From Nostocoides sp. (lineage in GTDB: Bacteria > Actinomycetota > Actinomycetes > Actinomycetales > Dermatophilaceae): 64,000 nucleotides of DNA. Shown one piece after another: positions 25,113 through 35,443 of the stretch (its first letter is position 1; every line of letters starts with the position of its first letter). Below the pieces are notes generated by a model that was given only the letters and a program-made list of their open reading frames with translations, ran no database searches and was not told the origin of the DNA. The translations under genes and the position numbers were made by a program. The stretch is from the NCBI GenBank assembly GCA_016702415.1, contig JADJEA010000001.1:1097001-1161000 (forward strand), in the 5' to 3' direction.

Positions 25113-27029
25113 TCAGCCCAGCGCGTCGTCGACGAAGCACCACCGCCAGGCCTCGCCGGGCTCCAGGGAGCGCATGACGGGATGGCCGCTGGCGTGGAAG
25201 TGGGCGGTGGCGTGCCGGCCGGGGGAGGAGTCGCAGCACCCGACGTGCCCGCACTCGGTGCACATGCGCAAGTGGACCCACGACTGGCCCTCCTCGAGGC
25301 AGGCCGGGCACCCCTCCGGGGTGTCGGGGACGACGCAGGCCACCGGGGCGGCGAGGTGGTCGCACGCGGCGGCCACGGCATCCGGGGGACGCAGCGGGGT
25401 CTCGCGGACCCGGGCGGCCTTGCGCGCGCCATACGACAAGGCCGCCTCCTCGGCATCCATGCTGTCCAGGACCTGCCGCAGGACGTGCTGGTCGATGTCG
25501 TCCTTGTCCCGGATGCCGAGCAACTCGCGCCGCTCGGCGGCGATCATCCTCAGCCGGGTCCGGCGGTAGTGCTCGCTCGGGGTGACCCCGTCGCCCCCGA
25601 GTTGCTCCCAGATGCGATTGACGCGGGCGGTGGACTGCTCGCGGATGAGCTCGACGGTGCGTGGGTCGGCCTCCGGGTCGGCCTCTATCGCCCGGAGACC
25701 GGCGCCGGTCGCCGCCCCCACGACGGTCGCCTCGATGAGGGCGTCCTCACGGGGGTCCGGCCCGCGGACGTCGAGGGCACGCGCAAGCGCGGGCAACGAC
25801 AGGCCCTGGATGACCAGGGTTCCGACGGTGACGATGAGCGCGACCAGGACCAGGACCGGCCGCATCGGGGTCGCCGCCGGCAGGGTCAAGGCGGCGGCCA
25901 GGGTGACGACTCCGCGCATGCCGGCCCAGGAGCCGACCGCAATCATGGCGGTCGTCGGGCGCTCGCCGGAGTTCTCCCGGCGGGCGGTGATCCACGTCAG
26001 CGGGAACATCCACAGCGGCCTCAGCACCAGGCAGGCCATCAGGACGGCGAGCCCGACCAAGAGGGAGCGGGTGAGGCCGGCGTCCCCGGCCTGGACGTCC
26101 TGGATGATCCGCTTCATCTGCAGGCCGATGAGCAGGAAGACCGCGTTCTCGAGGAGGAAGGTGATGCTGGCCCAGTTGACCCGCTCCGACAGGCGCGAGG
26201 ACGCGCTCTGGAGGACGGGGGATTTGTGAGCCAGGAGCAGGCCGGCCGTGACGACCGCCAGGACGCCGGAGGCGTGGATCTTCTCGGCCGGGACATAGGC
26301 CAGGAAGGGCACCGCGAACGACAGGGCGGTGTCCGCCGCCGTCTCGGTCAGGTGTCGGCGCACGATCCCGACGAGAAGGAAGACGAGCCAACCCACGCCG
26401 ACCCCGCCGATGACGGCCCGGCCGAAGTCCTCGGCGACGCTGACGAAGCTCACCTCCGCGTGCCCGGACGCCGCGTGGGCTCCGGCGAGGCCGGCGGCGG
26501 CGATGGCCGTCCGCAACGAGACCAGCGCCGTCGCGTCGTTGAGCAGGGACTCCCCCTCAAGGATTGTCGTCGTCCGGCGCGGGAGCCCGATCCGCCGGGC
26601 CACGGCGGTCGCGGCGACGGCATCGGGTGGGGCGACGATCGCGCCGAGGGCGAAGGCGACGGCGAAGCTCACGGGCAGCAGCGTGCTGACGAGCAGCCCG
26701 ACCCCGGCGGCGGTGAAGAGGACCAGGCCGACCGACAAACTCAGGATCGGCATGAGGAAACGGCGCACGTCGATCAAGGAGGTGCCGAGGGCGGCGGCAT
26801 ACAGCAAGGGCGGGAGGAGTCCGAAGAGGACCACATCCGGCGACATCTCCACCGCGGGGATCCCGGGGACGAACGAGGCGATCACCCCGACCCCGAGCAG
26901 CGCGAGCGGCGCGGGCAGTCCGGTCGGCTCGTTCAGGCGAGCGACGAGGATGACGGTGGCGGCGATCGCCACGAGGGTCATGGCCAGGTTCACCCCGGCA
27001 TTCTCGGTCGCCGGCGCGACCTGGGTCAC
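25113..27029 (-). CDS. CPA1-type Na+/H+ antiporter fused to a UBP-type zinc finger
   Basis: A 638-residue protein. Residues 15-400 form a cation:proton antiporter with about twelve membrane helices; the core motif IVAPPDAVAATAVARRIGLP and GESLLNDATALV carry the acidic residues expected for ion exchange. A soluble helical linker follows (about 410-550), and the last 80 residues are a zinc-finger UBP domain: ACDHL, GCPACLEEGQSWVHLRMCTECGHVGCCDSSPGRHATAHFHASGHPVMRSLEPGEAWRWCF, with Cys/His ligands all in place. In eukaryotes ZnF-UBP binds ubiquitin C-termini; here its partner is unknown. The start is GTG 27029. The fusion is known in some actinobacteria and suggests regulation of the transporter. 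Confidence 0.88.
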   Translation of the reverse strand: MTQVAPATENAGVNLAMTLVAIAATVILVARLNEPTGLPAPLALLGVGVIASFVPGIPAVEMSPDVVLFGLLPPLLYAAALGTSLIDVRRFLMPILSLSVGLVLFTAAGVGLLVSTLLPVSFAVAFALGAIVAPPDAVAATAVARRIGLPRRTTTILEGESLLNDATALVSLRTAIAAAGLAGAHAASGHAEVSFVSVAEDFGRAVIGGVGVGWLVFLLVGIVRRHLTETAADTALSFAVPFLAYVPAEKIHASGVLAVVTAGLLLAHKSPVLQSASSRLSERVNWASITFLLENAVFLLIGLQMKRIIQDVQAGDAGLTRSLLVGLAVLMACLVLRPLWMFPLTWITARRENSGERPTTAMIAVGSWAGMRGVVTLAAALTLPAATPMRPVLVLVALIVTVGTLVIQGLSLPALARALDVRGPDPREDALIEATVVGAATGAGLRAIEADPEADPRTVELIREQSTARVNRIWEQLGGDGVTPSEHYRRTRLRMIAAERRELLGIRDKDDIDQHVLRQVLDSMDAEEAALSYGARKAARVRETPLRPPDAVAAACDHLAAPVACVVPDTPEGCPACLEEGQSWVHLRMCTECGHVGCCDSSPGRHATAHFHASGHPVMRSLEPGEAWRWCFVDDALG

Positions 27030-27135
27030 ATCGATCTCGCCACGATGGCCCGGGAGCCGCTAGCCTACTCGCCAGTAGCCTCGACGTGACCCGCTGTCGA
27101 TGCGCCGGTCCCCGACCCGATCCCCAGGAGATCTC

Positions 27136-28347
27136 GTGCGTCGCTCCGCTGTTGCCGCCCTCGCCCTCGCCCTGACCGCGGGCATCGCCGCGCCGGTCTC
27201 GGCCGCGACCGAGCCGCCCCGCCCCGCGTTCTATGAGGTGCCCGCGACGGTGTCGGGGGCCGCTGGCGATGTCCTGCGCACCGAACCGCTGACCTTCTCC
27301 GTCGACCCGGCCGGCCTCAGCACCCTGGTCATGACCTCGACCCGGGTGATGTACGTGTCGACCGACCGCACCGGCGCGGCGTATGCCGTGACCGGCAGCA
27401 TCCTGGTGCCCAAGACCCCGTGGATCGGCGTCGGTCGCCGCCCGATCATCGGGTATGCCGTGGGCACCCAGGGCCTCGCCGACCGGTGCGCGCCCTCCCG
27501 CCAGCAGAGCGAGGGGCTGGAATACGAGTCCCTGCTCATCAAGGGCCTCATCGAGCGGGGCTATGCGGTCGCGATCACCGACTACCAGGGCCTCGGGACC
27601 GCGGGGGTCCACACCTATATGAACCGCGTCGTCCAGGGCCGCGCCGTCCTCGACTCCGTCCGCGCCGCCCAGCGGCTGACCGGCTCGGGCCTCTCGACCG
27701 CCAACCCGGTCGCGATCATGGGCTACTCCCAAGGTGGCGGGGCGGCGGCCTCGGCGGCGGAGTTGGCCGCGGCATACGCCCCCGAACTCGCGATCAAGGG
27801 GACCGTCGCCGGCGCCGTGCCCGCCGACCTCCCCGCCGTTTTGGACCACCTCGACGGGAGTCTGTATGCCGCATTCGCCCTCGACGGCATGCGCGGGCTC
27901 GCCGCGGGCTACAACGTCGACCTGACGCCCTATCTCAACGCGGCGGGAGCGCAGGCGATGGATCAGGTCGAGGGCGAGTGCGTCACCGATCTCGCGAACC
28001 ACGCCTTCGTCTCCACGACATCGCTGACGCGGACCGGAGCCAGCGCGTCGGTGCTGATGACGCAGGAGCCGTTCAAGACGATCATCGCGCAGCAGCGGAT
28101 CGGGACGATGAAGCCGTCGATGCCGGTCCTGCTCGTCCACTCCCTCCTCGACGACGTCATTCCGTATGCCGTGGGCCGGTCCCTGGCCAAGACGTGGTGC
28201 TCCAAGGGCACCAACGTCTATCTCTCCTCGACCCTGACTCCCACCCACATCGGCGCCGATCTGGTCGACTACGGGCCGCGGGCCTATGCCTTCCTCGAGG
28301 CGCGCTTCGCCGGGCTCCCGCAGCTGTCGAACTGCTGGGCGCTCTGA
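27136..28347 (+). CDS. secreted lipase (secretory lipase/LIP family)
   Basis: A 403-residue alpha/beta hydrolase with a Sec-type signal peptide, VRRSAVAALALALTAGIAAPVSAA. The nucleophile elbow is GYSQGGGA, with downstream HSLLDDVIPY (catalytic Asp region) and THIGADLVDY (catalytic His region), as in the LIP family (Candida-type secretory lipases and their actinobacterial relatives). GTG 27136 was chosen over ATG 27100 because AGGAG (27126-27130) is 5 bases upstream and it gives a clean signal peptide. It is monocistronic and diverges from the antiporter. Substrate preference is unknown. Confidence 0.85.
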   Translation: MRRSAVAALALALTAGIAAPVSAATEPPRPAFYEVPATVSGAAGDVLRTEPLTFSVDPAGLSTLVMTSTRVMYVSTDRTGAAYAVTGSILVPKTPWIGVGRRPIIGYAVGTQGLADRCAPSRQQSEGLEYESLLIKGLIERGYAVAITDYQGLGTAGVHTYMNRVVQGRAVLDSVRAAQRLTGSGLSTANPVAIMGYSQGGGAAASAAELAAAYAPELAIKGTVAGAVPADLPAVLDHLDGSLYAAFALDGMRGLAAGYNVDLTPYLNAAGAQAMDQVEGECVTDLANHAFVSTTSLTRTGASASVLMTQEPFKTIIAQQRIGTMKPSMPVLLVHSLLDDVIPYAVGRSLAKTWCSKGTNVYLSSTLTPTHIGADLVDYGPRAYAFLEARFAGLPQLSNCWAL

Positions 28348-28360
28348 CCGGTCGGGGGCG

Positions 28361-30106
28361 TCACAACTCGCCGAGGACGGCGGCGCGTAGGGTGTCCAGG
28401 CCCACGCCGCCGATATCGAGCGCCCGGCGGTGGAAGTCGCGCAGGTCGAAGGCCTGCCCGGCGCGGGCCTGGGCCTGGTCGCGCAGCTGCAGCCAGAGGC
28501 GCTCGCCGATCTTGTAGGACGGCGCCTGTCCCGGCCACCCGAGGTAGCGGTCCAACTCGAACGTCAGCGTCTGGTGGTCGTTATTGGAGTGCGCGGTCAG
28601 GAAGGACCACGCCTTGTCGTAGGTCCAGTCGCCGCCACCGACCTCGGCGGGTGCCTCGAAGCCGCAGTGGACACCGATATCGATGACCACCCGAGCGGCC
28701 CGCAGCGATTGCCCGTCGAGCCAGCCCATGCGGTTCCCGGGATCGGACATGAACCCGAGTTCGTCCATCAGCCGCTCGGCATACAACGCCCACCCCTCGC
28801 CGTGCCCCGAGGTCCACGCGGACAGTCGCCGCCACCGGTTGAGGATGTCCCGGCGATAGACGGTCTGGGCGACCTGGAGGTGATGGCCGGGAACGCCCTC
28901 GTGATAGACGGTCGTCAGTTGCTGCCAGGTCGTGAACTCGGTGACGCCCTTGGGCACCGACCACCACATCCGGCCGGGGCGGCTGAAGTTGTCGCTCGGG
29001 CCGGTGTAGTAGATCCCGCCGAGTTGGGTCGGGGCGATGCAGCCCTGGAGGATGCGCACCGGCCCGGGGATGTCGAAGTGGACATCGGCCAGCGCCTCGA
29101 TCGCGTCGTCGCCCTTGGCCTGCATCCACGCCTGGAGCGCCTCGACGCCGTGGAGTTGATATCGGGGGTCGGCGTCGAGGATCGCGACGGCCTCGGCGGG
29201 CGTGGCCCCGGGGGAGATCTCGTCGGCGACCTCGGCGCGCAGCGCCTCGATGCGGGCGAGTTCCTCCTGCCCCCACGCGTAGGTCTCGGCGAGGTCGACG
29301 ACGGTGCCGAGGAAGTACCGCGAATAGAGCGCATAGCGTTGCGGCCCACAGGAATCCGCCTCGGGGGCGCGGTCGAGCAGCCGCTCGCGCAGGTCGCTCG
29401 CGAGGTGGCCGTATGCCGCCCGCGCCGCCCCGATCCCGTCCAGGACCCGCGTTCGGGTCGCCGCCGACATCGTGTCGGCCCGGCCCGCATTGGCCGCGAG
29501 GGTTGCGAAATAGCCGTCGTCGGCGACGAACTGCTCGCACTGACCGATATTGGCGAGGATCTGGCGGCGCGGAGTCACCAAGCCGCGATCGGCGCTCGTC
29601 ACGAGCGTCTCGACCCACTGGGTGAGGGCCTCCGGGACCCGGGTCAGGCGCTCGGCGAACGTCGCCCACTCGGCGTCGGTATTGGTCGGCATGAGATCGA
29701 AGACGCCGCGGATGTTCTGCATCGGGGAGGACAGGACATTGCAGGACATCTCGTCCAGGCCCGCGGCATACATCTCCTCGGCGAGGCCGAGGCGCTCCCG
29801 CATCGCCGCCAGCGTCACCTTGTCGACGTCGTCGACGGGGATGGCGTCGGCGAGCTTGGCGAGGGTGGCGCGGCGCTGACGGGAGGCCGCGGCATACCCC
29901 TCGGTGGAGAAGTCGTCGAGCAGGTGGTCATATCCGGGGACGCCCTGCTGGGTCGCCGCGATCGGCGACAGCGCCATCTCGGCCGCGAAGTAGTCCTCGG
30001 CGATCGCATCGATCGCCGTGGTCGGGCGAACGGAGGGCGTGGGGCCGGAGGGTGTGGGGTCGGAGGGTGTTGGGTCGGAGGGCGTGCGGACGGTGGTCTC
30101 GGTCAC
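28361..30106 (-). CDS. DUF885 family putative metallopeptidase-like protein
   Basis: A 581-residue DUF885 protein. The conserved zinc-binding-type motif is VYHEGVPGHHLQ (about residue 395) followed by ERLMDELGFM, as in metallo-hydrolase relatives. No signal peptide is visible. The GTG start at 30106 has a TAGGTT -10 element 6 bases upstream. The first 25 residues (TPSDPTPSDPTPSGPTPS) come from a four-unit 15-bp tandem repeat and are surely disordered. Enzymatic activity of this family is poorly known; peptidase function is inferred from the motif. Confidence 0.85.
   Translation of the reverse strand: MTETTVRTPSDPTPSDPTPSGPTPSVRPTTAIDAIAEDYFAAEMALSPIAATQQGVPGYDHLLDDFSTEGYAAASRQRRATLAKLADAIPVDDVDKVTLAAMRERLGLAEEMYAAGLDEMSCNVLSSPMQNIRGVFDLMPTNTDAEWATFAERLTRVPEALTQWVETLVTSADRGLVTPRRQILANIGQCEQFVADDGYFATLAANAGRADTMSAATRTRVLDGIGAARAAYGHLASDLRERLLDRAPEADSCGPQRYALYSRYFLGTVVDLAETYAWGQEELARIEALRAEVADEISPGATPAEAVAILDADPRYQLHGVEALQAWMQAKGDDAIEALADVHFDIPGPVRILQGCIAPTQLGGIYYTGPSDNFSRPGRMWWSVPKGVTEFTTWQQLTTVYHEGVPGHHLQVAQTVYRRDILNRWRRLSAWTSGHGEGWALYAERLMDELGFMSDPGNRMGWLDGQSLRAARVVIDIGVHCGFEAPAEVGGGDWTYDKAWSFLTAHSNNDHQTLTFELDRYLGWPGQAPSYKIGERLWLQLRDQAQARAGQAFDLRDFHRRALDIGGVGLDTLRAAVLGEL
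30031..30090. repeat. four 15-bp tandem repeats encoding Pro-Ser/Thr N-terminus
   Basis: Units at 30031, 30046, 30061 and 30076 follow the pattern CGGAGGGYGTKSGGN. On the minus strand they encode TPSDP-type pentapeptides at the start of the DUF885 protein, so copy-number change would only lengthen or shorten the disordered start by five residues. Confidence 0.85.
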
Positions 30107-30112
30107 CGCTCG

Positions 30113-30118
30113 AACCTA
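30113..30118 (-). promoter_or_regulatory. -10 element of the DUF885 gene
   Basis: Minus-strand TAGGTT, 6 bases before GTG 30106. Confidence 0.45.
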
Positions 30119-30178
30119 CCCGACGCGACGGTGTGGACGGGCGGCGTCTGGCTTATTGCCCCCGATCACGCACCGTGT

Positions 30179-30850
30179 CTACTGCCCGGACTCACTGCCC
30201 GGGCCGCGCCGGGCGCGCTCGGCGAGTTCGGCGCGCAGGGAGTCGGGTCCGGCGCCGGCGGCCAGGATCCGGGCGGTCAGCTCGCGGTCGCCCAGGTAGG
30301 CGCGGAAGGACATCGGGACGGTGATCCCGTGAGCGGGCCGGTCCACCACGGCGATGGCGTCGCCGGCCCAGATCGATCCCGGCTCGCGGACGGCGAGATA
30401 GGCGCCGGTTCGGCCCCGGTCGGTGAAGCGGCGAACCCACCGTGGGACGCCCATGTGCGCCGCGAAGGTCGAGCACGGCACGCGGGGGCCGGTCACCTCC
30501 AGGAGGACCGACCCGACCCGCCAGACCTCGCCAAGAACGGCGGCATCGACGTCGAGACCGGTCGTGGTGAGATTCTCCCCGAAGAACCCATTGGTCAGCT
30601 CGCGGTCCAATTCGCCTGCCCACCAGGTGAGTTCCTCGCGGGCGACGGCATACACCGCCTGACCGTCCCCGCCGTGGTGGCGCCGGTCCCCGATGAAGTC
30701 GGCGATCACACCACTGATCCCACGCGTGGGGCCCGGGGCGCGGACCTCGATGACGTCGACCGGGCGCTTGTCGATCCCGGTCTTGAGACCCTTCGGCCCG
30801 TCCGCGCGCGCGGACCCGAGGTTGACGGAGAGGACGGCGGGCGCGGGCAT
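30179..30850 (-). CDS. MOSC-domain protein
   Basis: A 223-residue MOSC (molybdenum cofactor sulfurase C-terminal) domain protein of the YiiM type. GVIADFIGDRRHHGGDGQAVYAVAREELTWW, the GFFGENLTTTGLDVD segment and VTGPRVPCSTFAAHMG with the conserved cysteine (proposed Mo-cofactor ligand) identify the family. Characterised members reduce N-hydroxylated compounds. ATG 30850 has a TAGGGT -10 element 6 bases upstream. It stands alone between DUF885 and the carboxylase genes. Confidence 0.87.
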   Translation of the reverse strand: MPAPAVLSVNLGSARADGPKGLKTGIDKRPVDVIEVRAPGPTRGISGVIADFIGDRRHHGGDGQAVYAVAREELTWWAGELDRELTNGFFGENLTTTGLDVDAAVLGEVWRVGSVLLEVTGPRVPCSTFAAHMGVPRWVRRFTDRGRTGAYLAVREPGSIWAGDAIAVVDRPAHGITVPMSFRAYLGDRELTARILAAGAGPDSLRAELAERARRGPGSESGQ

Positions 30851-30856
30851 GCCCGC

Positions 30857-30862
30857 ACCCTA
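30857..30862 (-). promoter_or_regulatory. -10 element of the MOSC gene
   Basis: Minus-strand TAGGGT, 6 bases before ATG 30850. Confidence 0.45.
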
Positions 30863-30907
30863 GCGGCGCCCGGCGAATCCGCGGGGACGTCTGCTCGGTG
30901 TCGGGGG

Positions 30908-31135
30908 TCAGGCCGGCCAGGCGGAGTGGGTCCAGGCGCGGGGGCCCGCGGCATACGGCACCCGCACGAGGCGAGCGGCGCTGGACCACTCGGAGGTATG
31001 CCGCGCCCCCACCTCCGCGCCTCCGCCGCCACCCGCGGCGGTCAGGACGGCGACGACGGTGGCGATCTCCTCGGGCGTGGGATGGCCGTGGAGGATCTGG
31101 ATGACCGGGGCGGCCGGGGTCTCGGGGGTGCTCAC
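30908..31135 (-). CDS. accE: acyl-CoA carboxylase epsilon subunit
   Basis: A 75-residue small subunit specific to actinobacterial acyl-CoA carboxylases. The family pattern is clear: IQILHGHPTPEEIATVVAVLTAA, a Gly-rich linker, and a C-terminal SEWSSAARLVRVPY...PRAWTHSAWPA tail. It stabilises the alpha/beta carboxylase complex. It lies 13 bases downstream of the beta-subunit gene in the same direction, the usual accD5-accE5 arrangement. GTG start at 31135. Confidence 0.88.
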   Translation of the reverse strand: MSTPETPAAPVIQILHGHPTPEEIATVVAVLTAAGGGGGAEVGARHTSEWSSAARLVRVPYAAGPRAWTHSAWPA

Positions 31136-31148
31136 GTCGGATCCTCCG

Positions 31149-32753
<1,605 letters not shown>

Positions 32754-32759
32754 GGAGCG

Positions 32760-32769
32760 AGCCTAGCGT
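32760..32769. promoter_or_regulatory. overlapping divergent -10 elements of accD and birA
   Basis: Minus strand TAGGCT (32760-32765) is 6 bases before the accD ATG; plus strand TAGCGT (32764-32769) is 6 bases before the birA ATG. The two hexamers share two base pairs, so the 22-bp spacer carries both promoters and only one can be occupied at a time. Confidence 0.5.
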
Positions 32770-32775
32770 TGCCTC

Positions 32776-33648
32776 ATGCGCGCGCCACTCGTGAGGGACC
32801 TGATCGCCGCCTGGACCGCCGAGACGTCGATCACGGACGTGGTCGTCGTGGACCGGATCGACTCGACGAATGCCGAGGTCGCCCGCCGCGGCCATGTGGG
32901 GACGGCGGTTCTCGCCGACGTCCAGACCGCGGGCCGCGGCCGCCTCGGACGGGCCTGGACCGACGTCCCGTATGCCGGACTCGCCGTCAGCGTCCTCCTC
33001 CCTCCCCCGAGTGCCCACCTGGGCTGGGTGCCTCTGGCCACGGGCCTCGCCCTGCGACGGGCGGTCCTGGAGACGACGGGGTATGCCGCGGACCTCAAGT
33101 GGCCCAACGACCTCGTCGACCCGACGTCGGGGCGCAAGCTCGCCGGCATCCTCTGCGAGCTCAGCTCCGCCGGCGTCGTCATCGGGGCGGGGCTCAATGT
33201 CGACCACACCGAAGCCGAACTGCCCGTGCCGACCGCCACCTCCCTCGCCCTGGTCCTCGCTCGCGCTGGTGAGTCACCCGGGCGGGTCACTCCCGTCGGC
33301 CTGGCGGCCGAGGTCGGCCCGGAGACTGGCCCGGCGATCAGCGGGGAGTTCGGCGGGGAGTTCGCCGGGCATGTCAGCCGGGAGGATCTCGCGGGGAGGT
33401 TCCTGCGGGAGGTGGCGAGGCGGCATACGGCATTGATGGAGGGGGGAGGCGCGGTGGGGCAGCTGCGGGCGGAGTACCGGGACGCCTGCGCGACCATCGG
33501 GACCCGGGTGCGGATCGAGTCCGGCGGGCGAACCTGGGCGGCCGACGCGATCGGCGTGGACGACGAGGGCCGCCTGGCTGTGGACGGACCCGACGGACGC
33601 GCTACGGTTGCTGCGGGTGACGTCCATCACGTGCGCCCGATGACCTAG
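32776..33648 (+). CDS. birA: biotin-[acetyl-CoA-carboxylase] ligase
   Basis: A 290-residue biotin protein ligase of group I (no N-terminal DNA-binding domain), so it attaches biotin but is not itself a repressor. Catalytic motifs are VVVDRIDSTNAEV, QTAGRGRLGRAWTD (biotinyl-AMP binding) and DLKWPNDLVDPTSGRKLAGILCE with the catalytic lysine. The C-terminal domain (GTRVRIESGGRTWAADAIGVDDEGRLAV) is the usual SH3-like part. A Gly/Glu-rich insertion at about residues 178-205 is unusual. It shares its promoter region with accD. Confidence 0.9.
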   Translation: MRAPLVRDLIAAWTAETSITDVVVVDRIDSTNAEVARRGHVGTAVLADVQTAGRGRLGRAWTDVPYAGLAVSVLLPPPSAHLGWVPLATGLALRRAVLETTGYAADLKWPNDLVDPTSGRKLAGILCELSSAGVVIGAGLNVDHTEAELPVPTATSLALVLARAGESPGRVTPVGLAAEVGPETGPAISGEFGGEFAGHVSREDLAGRFLREVARRHTALMEGGGAVGQLRAEYRDACATIGTRVRIESGGRTWAADAIGVDDEGRLAVDGPDGRATVAAGDVHHVRPMT

Positions 33649-33673
33649 GCAGACAGCCGAGGAGGCCCCCGCT

Positions 33674-34717
33674 GTGGAGCACGAGCCGGGCCCCGACGAG
33701 GGGGTGCTCGCCGAGCTTCACCGTAGCCTCCTCGGTGGTCCGGTCGTCATCGACGAAGGGGCCGTCGCGACCGGCGATCGCGTCCCCGACGCCCGCCGCT
33801 TCTGGCGCGCGCTCGGGTTCCCGCAGCCGCAAGAGTGGAGCGAGATGCGCTTCACCGAGGCCGACGCCAGGGCCCTCGATCGCATCATCGGACTCGTCGA
33901 CGACGGCATTCTCGACCGCGAACTCGCCCTGTCGATGACGCGGGCCGTCGCGCGGTCGACCGAGCGGCTGGCGGTGTGGCAGGCCCAGCTCGTGGCCGAG
34001 TCGCTCCTGCCCGCGACCGGGGAGGATGTCGACATCGGCCGCGCCGACCCCGCCGTGGCGACCGAGGTGGCGGCGAGTTTCCTCACTCTCGCAGACGAAT
34101 TGGAGCCGTTGCTCACCTATGCCTGGCGCCGCCATCTCGTCGCGGCGCTGACCCGGATCATGAGCGATGCCTCCCCGCAGGAGACCGGAATCGGCACCAC
34201 GCGCGTGGTCGGGTTCGCCGATCTCGTCAACTTCACCGCCCTCGTACGCCGCGTGAGCGAGCGGCAACTCGCAACGATGGTGCAGCGCTTCGAGCGGCTG
34301 GCCTCCGACATCGTCACCGCGCACGGGGGCCGGGTCATCAAGACGGTGGGCGATGAGGTCCTGTTCGTCGCCGCCGAACCCCTCTCCGGGACCGCCATCG
34401 CGCTCGACCTCGTCGACGCCATGGCCGAGGAACCGATGCTCCCGCAGGTGCGCGTCGGCGTCAGTTATGGCCCGGTCCTCTCCCGCATGGGCGACGTCTT
34501 CGGCACCACCGTCAACCGGGCGGCGCGGCTGACGGCGGTCGCGCCGACCGGGCGGGTCCTGGCCGACGAGAATCTCGCGGCCCGGCTGGCCTCCCTCTCC
34601 GGCTTCCACCTCCACCCGCTGCGGCGCCGGCACTTGCGCGGCATCGGGCTGGTAACCCCGAGCGATGTCACGCGCTCGCGCGGCGACCGTCTGCCGAGCG
34701 CTCTGGCCGACGCGTGA
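33674..34717 (+). CDS. class III adenylate/guanylate cyclase
   Basis: A 347-residue soluble nucleotide cyclase. An N-terminal helical regulatory region of about 180 residues, similar to the autoinhibitory domain of mycobacterial pH-sensing cyclases, precedes the catalytic domain starting VGFADLVNFTALVRRVSERQL (first metal-binding aspartate) and GRVIKTVGDEVLFVA (second aspartate after the substrate-selecting lysine), with VRVGVSYGPVLSRMGDVFGTTVNRAARLTAVA completing the active site. The lysine in VIKTVGDE favours ATP as substrate. The GTG at 33674 follows GAGGAG. It is 25 bases after birA and probably co-transcribed. Confidence 0.87.
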   Translation: MEHEPGPDEGVLAELHRSLLGGPVVIDEGAVATGDRVPDARRFWRALGFPQPQEWSEMRFTEADARALDRIIGLVDDGILDRELALSMTRAVARSTERLAVWQAQLVAESLLPATGEDVDIGRADPAVATEVAASFLTLADELEPLLTYAWRRHLVAALTRIMSDASPQETGIGTTRVVGFADLVNFTALVRRVSERQLATMVQRFERLASDIVTAHGGRVIKTVGDEVLFVAAEPLSGTAIALDLVDAMAEEPMLPQVRVGVSYGPVLSRMGDVFGTTVNRAARLTAVAPTGRVLADENLAARLASLSGFHLHPLRRRHLRGIGLVTPSDVTRSRGDRLPSALADA

Positions 34718-34749
34718 GCGACGGCCATGCGTTCGCCTGACGGGACTCC

Positions 34750-34755
34750 TACGAT
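34750..34755 (+). promoter_or_regulatory. -10 element of the two-component system
   Basis: TACGAT, 6 bases before ATG 34762. Confidence 0.45.
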
Positions 34756-34761
34756 GCGGTC

Positions 34762-35436
34762 ATGACCCGGGTGCTGCTCGCCGAAGACGACGAGGCGATC
34801 TCCGCCCCGTTGGAGCGCGCCCTCAAGCGTGAGGGGTATGACGTCGAGGTCGCCGGTGACGGCGCGACCGCGCTCGCGTCGGCGCTGCGGGGTGTCGACC
34901 TCGTCGTCCTCGATCTGGGGTTGCCCGAGATCGACGGCCTGGAGGTATGCCGCAAACTCCGCGCCGCCGGTAGCGCCGTCCCCGTCCTCATCCTCACCGC
35001 CCGCGTGGACGAGGTCGACACGGTGGTCGGTCTCGACGCCGGCGCCGACGACTATGTGACCAAACCGTTCCGGTTGGCCGAACTGCTGGCGCGGACGCGG
35101 GCGCTGCTTCGGCGCGGCCCGATCGAACGCACGGAAGGCACCGAGGTCCTTGTCATCGATCCCGAGGCCCGCCGCGCCTATTTCCATGGCGAGGAACTCC
35201 ACCTGACCGGCAAGGAGTTCGCCGTCCTCGAATTGCTTTATCGCGAACGGGGCAAGGTCGTCCCCCGGGATCAGTTGATGCGCGAGGTCTGGGATGCCGT
35301 GTGGTACGGCTCGACCAAGACCCTCGACATGCACATCTCCGTCCTGCGCCGCAAGCTCGGGGACGACGCCGCCCAGCCGCGGCATATCACCACCGTGCGC
35401 GGGATCGGGTTCCGCCTCGACCTCGACCCCGACTAG
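34762..35436 (+). CDS. OmpR/PhoB-family response regulator
   Basis: A 224-residue regulator: receiver domain with acidic pair DD (9-10), phosphoacceptor Asp51 in VVLDLGLP and Lys101 in DDYVTKPFRL; C-terminal winged helix ending KTLDMHISVLRRKLGDDAAQPRHITTVRGIGFRL. The partner kinase follows after 7 bases. Position next to accD/birA/purK matches a conserved actinobacterial arrangement, but the signal and regulon are unknown. One valine is encoded by GTA only because GTATGCCG falls here (EVCRKL). Confidence 0.93.
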   Translation: MTRVLLAEDDEAISAPLERALKREGYDVEVAGDGATALASALRGVDLVVLDLGLPEIDGLEVCRKLRAAGSAVPVLILTARVDEVDTVVGLDAGADDYVTKPFRLAELLARTRALLRRGPIERTEGTEVLVIDPEARRAYFHGEELHLTGKEFAVLELLYRERGKVVPRDQLMREVWDAVWYGSTKTLDMHISVLRRKLGDDAAQPRHITTVRGIGFRLDLDPD

Positions 35437-35443
35437 GCCGGCG

